Source: Rhyzopertha dominica (lineage: Eukaryota > Arthropoda > Insecta > Coleoptera > Bostrichidae). From it: a stretch of 64,000 nucleotides of DNA. The notes under the pieces were generated by a model that was not told where the DNA came from, made no database searches, and saw nothing but the letters and a program-made list of their open reading frames with translations. The stretch lies in contig QCXZ01000064.1 of the NCBI GenBank assembly GCA_025024175.1, forward strand, positions 52,349,325 to 52,413,324, in the 5' to 3' direction. The position numbers were made by a program, and so were the translations under genes. Below are positions 59,370-64,000 of this stretch, piece after piece. Numbering within the stretch: the first letter of the stretch is position 1; each line of letters opens with the position of its first letter.

Positions 59370-62300
59370 TATCCTTCATTCTAAAGTAATCCCCTTTATT
59401 AAGTTGTCTACTCTTACTATACACATATAGTTTAGCTATAGCACATTTAATTGTTCATAACGTTTTAGTTTTCTTAATAAAATATATACAACTCCTAGCA
59501 ATGTTTACAAGCATTAATGCCACGTAAATGTAGTAAATGCGACCAATTTGCTGCACACTATGGGCAATAAGCGGTCCCGTTTATATAACATGCCGCTATC
59601 GTGTAAAACAGCTGTCACATCATACTAGCACTACAGATAATTAGAAAGATTACCAAAATCAACACGATTCTAATTGAATTCATATCTATAAAACATTACC
59701 GGATACATTTGTAAACAGACTTCTGCCAATTGGAAAAGTGTATCATTTTGGGTAAAATAAAGCTATAGTTTTAAACGCTTTATAGGTACCTACAAGCTAA
59801 TATTAGTATCTCGAAACCATCTTTACATAAAGAAGTAATATCTAAATACACTGAGCTTTTAAAGAGACCTATAGGGGCTGTAGAAGTTCCTCCACTAAGT
59901 GCGTAACGTTTTTTGCTTTCTGTTTCCATTATTTTATCCTTCCTTCTGAAGATAGACATTTCAAAAATGCTTTTATTTATTCCCCCAAGATGGCCCGGTG
60001 AAGGTCTACGAAAATATGCTTACGTGCGGGTTAATAAAAAATGAAATATGTATTTCGGATAAGCGTACGGCCCATAAATTCTGCTGTTTCATCAGGAAGG
60101 TATTTCCATGCACACAAATCTTTCAGTTCCAGCTCGTTGTGCCTGAAAATTCGCGGTCCTCTTTCAAACATAAATGGATTTGCACGGAGTGTTTGTTTAG
60201 GCTGTTGATAAGATTTAATTTGGAAATGTCGCCCCGAGCAAGTGATTTATTTAATTAAATTAAAAGGGTTGAGAGAGTGCTTCAAAATCTTATAACAAGT
60301 GAAATCAGGTTGCCTCGCGTCGATTTAAAAATCCAGCTCTATGTATCGATAATTCTTAATTTGTATTTATAAAATGCTGCAATAATGTCAGATATTAATG
60401 TCAGTACCCTATTCGAATACACAAATAACCAAATGGCTTGAAATTATACCCCTGGATATAATGTTAAGTATACTTTGAGGCAATGGCATGTGAACTTTAA
60501 TACTAATAAAGTGTATGACACAACAGCAGCCAAGTTTAGAATAATGTTATCCGGGTACCTTGGTAGAAAGAGGTTTATGAATATCTACCTAACCCACGAA
60601 TTATTTACTCTGAATACGCTGTATATCTGTTGAAATTTGTGGTTTTTACAGCAGTGCACGTTTTATACAAGCGTTGAGTACCGTAATTTGAGAAAATCGG
60701 TGTTCTTTCGATAACTAATATCAACCTTCTATTCTAATGGGGTTGTTGCCCTTGACAATAAATTGTTATTATTATATTATATTATTATTATAGTGTATAT
60801 TATTTGCTTGGACCTAATGAAGTTAGAAGCTGGCACTAGAAAAAAATATTTTTAACGTTTTTGTATCTTATTTTTACCTTTAAAGGTTTACCGCCAAATT
60901 CAAATATTTCGTGATACGTGACGGTTCCTGGAGACGCACTCCGCTATTGCGCCAATGCGCCGGATGATGCCCTGTTGCATACTTGACAGCTTTGTCGCTG
61001 TTGAACACGCGTATGTACTGTGGTTCTGTGCCTTTGTTTATGTTTTGGTTTGAGAACGGAGGACGCGTTAAAATTTTGTTTTTATTTACTTAGTACATTG
61101 TTGTTGAAACATAGACTGTGCAAGATTATGTGAAGGGATTTACCAAAAATTGACTTACACATGATTGACGAATTTTACATGAATGGAAACTCGTGTGACC
61201 AGATCGTTCGATTTTACGCAAATTAGGCGATTTTGCTATTTAAAGGTTGCGACTTGAATAAAATGATGTAATGGCAACTGTAAATGCTGTAACTCAGGTT
61301 TATACAAGTTTACCTACTTAATAAATAGTTGTTACACTTTTAATATCACTTGAAATTTGAAATATGAACTTATCCTTCGGCTGCCATAAAAAATGAATTC
61401 TGTTTGCGATATATCCGCTGCAATTTATAATTTTAATTTAATATATTTTACATTTTAATATTTACAGTGAAAACGACTAAGAACGAATCGCGTTTAACAC
61501 ATCCATTCGCTTGTAGGTTTTTATAATTCATAATTACGATTGCGAGTTTGGAATAAAACGGCAACGCTCCTGCGACTTCGATTTCACAAACTTCATCTCG
61601 GCCGACAGGAATGCCAGGATCAGAAAATGGCGTGGCAACATCACACAGTTACACCGCATAAAGCGCGCCAGGGAACGCTGACGTCAGAGATTCAAACTTT
61701 AAACATAATCAATCTTTTTTTAAGCATTAACTAAGCGCTTCGCAAAAAATAAAAATAACAGGGGTGTATATTTTTTCATGTAGATTAGTATTCTGCAATA
61801 AAAAAAATGGGGGCAACAGGTCCATTACACTAATTAATCACCGCTTCTTACCTACAGCTCACCGAACATTGGACCACTGCAGATATCATGCCAAAAGCGT
61901 AGAAAAAGTTTTCTCTGAAATTTTTTTGGGTTAATTTAGAATAAGGTATCTATAATAGCATTGTATTGAGAATAGCACAAAATATTTACAGTCCCTCGCA
62001 AGAATAGAGCAGATACCTTAAGTTCGTCAACAATACAGTTTTTTATTTAAAATAATAGTAACAATAAATAGATAAACTTCTTTTTTCATTATATAATGTA
62101 GATTCTCAACTGTCTATGGCGGGACCAATGTTTAGGGTGCTTAGATATTTAGAACAGTGTGCATCAATTGAATATTTTAAAGAAACCATAGCATAGCATA
62201 AACATACATTTTAATTATGCTCGCTTGCGAAAAGACGTGGAAACCTGCTGTCAAAGTATACATGAACATACCAGCTTGAGGAATACCAAGTCACCTTTGG

Positions 62301-64000
62301 TTAAGGAATTAGTACCTACTGAGTTCATAAAGTTGATTTGCCATCTCACGCAGTACTTTACTGTTGGATGATGCTGTAACCACTTATATCTTTCCATTAG
62401 ACTTTTTGTGTAAGCAAAACCAATTTTGTGCCATGCTCCCTGCAATAGACCTAAACTGCACTGATGAGCTTTAAATGAAACCAAACGGCTGCGTCCTGAG
62501 TCAGTTGCACTGCAGATGGAATAGAAAAACGAACATTTTAATGCTTACAACGATGTTGGGCGGTACACTTAGCTCTTGCTACAGCCCTTGTGAAATTAGA
62601 GAAAACACAAATATAACATGTATGTAAATGAGAAACTTAAAAAGTTTGTTAACTACTTTATGGGAACTCTTCACTTTACTGCGACTGTTACCACTTACGC
62701 TGAAATCTTGACATGCGGGTTTTTTGAGAAATTAATCAGATTAAAGACAAAAATAAATGAGCAATACAGGTATTTATTTCGTACCTCTTGTATTGCACTG
62801 AAATCCGAATGTCCCTGTAGGCTTCTCTAAGTTGGTTGAATAGTATACTATGAATTTATGTCCCGCAATATGTCAAAGAAAGAAGTACACACACGTTTAA
62901 CCTGAGAGAACTTGAGAAATGTATTTAAACTACAAAGTTCCATCGCTCATGTCACTAACAATACCTGGTTGAAAGAATGTAACAAATCCGAGTGTATCCA
63001 ACTAAGGCAATTTTCCAAAACTTTATCGACAGCTGAGTGTCTGTGTGTGGATCGCAGCCAGGGAGATACTTTACAACAAAAGGTAATTGGATGGAAATAA
63101 AACTAACACGACACAATATCCGAACATGTTAGAACTAACTTTTCCGTGTTAAAGATAATGGTCTTTGCCCACGCTGTGTGAGTTACCCAACACCCTNCAG
63201 CTGCGAAAGTTTTTAAAATATGTAATTGCCATTCTAGTTGACACTTTAATTGCTCAAGTTCCGGAAAAGTGATTTATGGTAAAAGAGAACAGCGGTCCCT
63301 AATTTAATAACTCGTTTGATAAATTGAATTCCCAATACTTCACTTTCAGCAAACTTCCCCTCAGATTTACTAGTTGAATTGCACTTGAAATATTATCGGC
63401 AATAGGAACGTCGGTCGCTACGTTTAGTATTGCCGTTTAGCCTGAAATACGTGAGCATAAATTTTGGCAGTGTGTTTTAGTACAAATGACAACCTCCATT
63501 GAACAAATGTGCTTCCATTTGTCATCTAGAAACATAATCGTGCAGGTGTCTGCAATTTGTGCCGTACTAGCGTTTAGAGGTTTTTCATCTAATAGCATCT
63601 GACTACAGGTATTACCAAATTAAAGCACTCATTTTCGTGGCTATTCTGTTATTTGTACACATATGCAAATGAAACAGCTACGAGCATAAGAAATTCCCGC
63701 GATTTTAGCCATGTCCTGCCCCTGACAAAAAATTTTCAACTGTTATTCGCTACCTAAAACAACGGTTTCGAAATAAAAGTTATAGCAACATACTTTGTGA
63801 TCCATGATTCCAGGATTTAATGTCAAATAAAGTTTATGTCAGTATTACTAGTTAAATAGGGAAAAAGAATTGTAGAAAGCTTTATAATATGCGCTTAATA
63901 CAACACACAACACATTTTGTAAAGCAACAAGAGGCATTGTGACAATGCAAAATATCGTAGAACAAAATCACAATATTTGAGATCAGCTGATTTAAATAAG
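59370..64000. other. 4.6 kb with no recognisable gene
   Basis: No coding similarity found. GC-richer patches at about 60920-61060 and 61550-61690 stand out and might be regulatory or exonic, but carry no readable motif. A TTA-type microsatellite lies at about 60764-60792. Confidence 0.35.

Noticed and set aside
61860..62140. Weak inverted pair (AACATTGG-CC near 61866 and 62127)
   Set aside because: Only about 10 matching bases, no flanking duplication and no extended arms.
1..64000. CRISPR arrays, prophage, operons, bacterial genes
   Set aside because: No regularly spaced short repeats, no ribosome-binding sites and no densely packed frames; the window is eukaryotic in character.

Overview
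The window looks like AT-rich, gene-poor DNA from an arthropod nuclear genome, most likely an insect. The reasons are long low-GC intergenic stretches, no operons or ribosome-binding sites, no long open frames, scattered single ambiguous bases as in a draft assembly, and a dense mix of old mobile-element families typical of insects: Tc1/mariner, hAT, a possible P-element/THAP-type fragment, LINEs with TTA-type tails, and many short inverted-repeat elements. I recognise no intact host gene, no tRNA or rRNA gene, and no CRISPR or phage-like structure. The window could be intergenic or a very long intron; the sequence does not decide which.

Layout. 1-5 kb is mostly blank, with a possible THAP/P-type transposase fragment (minus strand, 1.0-1.3 kb) and a CpG-richer stretch at 2.2-4.1 kb. 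5.3-6.0 kb holds a mariner-like transposase fossil. It is followed by a 682 bp hAT-type MITE (6244-6925) and a degenerate tandem array (8.1-8.6 kb). 10 kb has a MITE-like inverted repeat, and 17-18.4 kb has a dispersed repeat and a 390 bp MITE. 19.7-20.9 kb is a foldback element with arms of roughly 350-400 bp. 21.6-22.4 kb is a repeat flanked by 18 bp direct repeats, with a 402 bp hAT MITE nested inside it. 23.4-24.9 kb is a LINE reverse-transcriptase fossil (minus), and 26.2-27.0 kb is a second retroelement remnant (minus).

30.9-31.2 kb is an inverted, internally deleted copy of the 17 kb repeat. 32.4-33.0 kb has the longest open frame (188 codons, unrecognised). 33.0-34.1 kb and 35.5-36.5 kb are two different Tc1 transposase fossils. 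36.9-38.3 kb is an internally deleted hAT element with a BED zinc finger and hAT C-terminus. 44.1-44.9 and 45.5-46.5 kb are two more hAT MITEs with 8 bp target duplications. 47.15-49.07 kb is a nearly complete Tc1/mariner-superfamily element with unusually long (245-278 bp) inverted repeats around a decayed transposase. 54.15-54.9 kb is a LINE 3' end with a (TTA)n tail. 58.0-59.4 kb contains three alternating-orientation copies of a tRNA-like, SINE-type module, two of them forming a palindrome. The last 4.6 kb holds nothing I can name.

Nothing here functions as a coordinated pathway. The value of the window is as a record of mobile-element activity: at least four hAT-type insertions with readable target duplications, five transposase fossils with identifiable lesions, and several unclassified inverted-repeat families.
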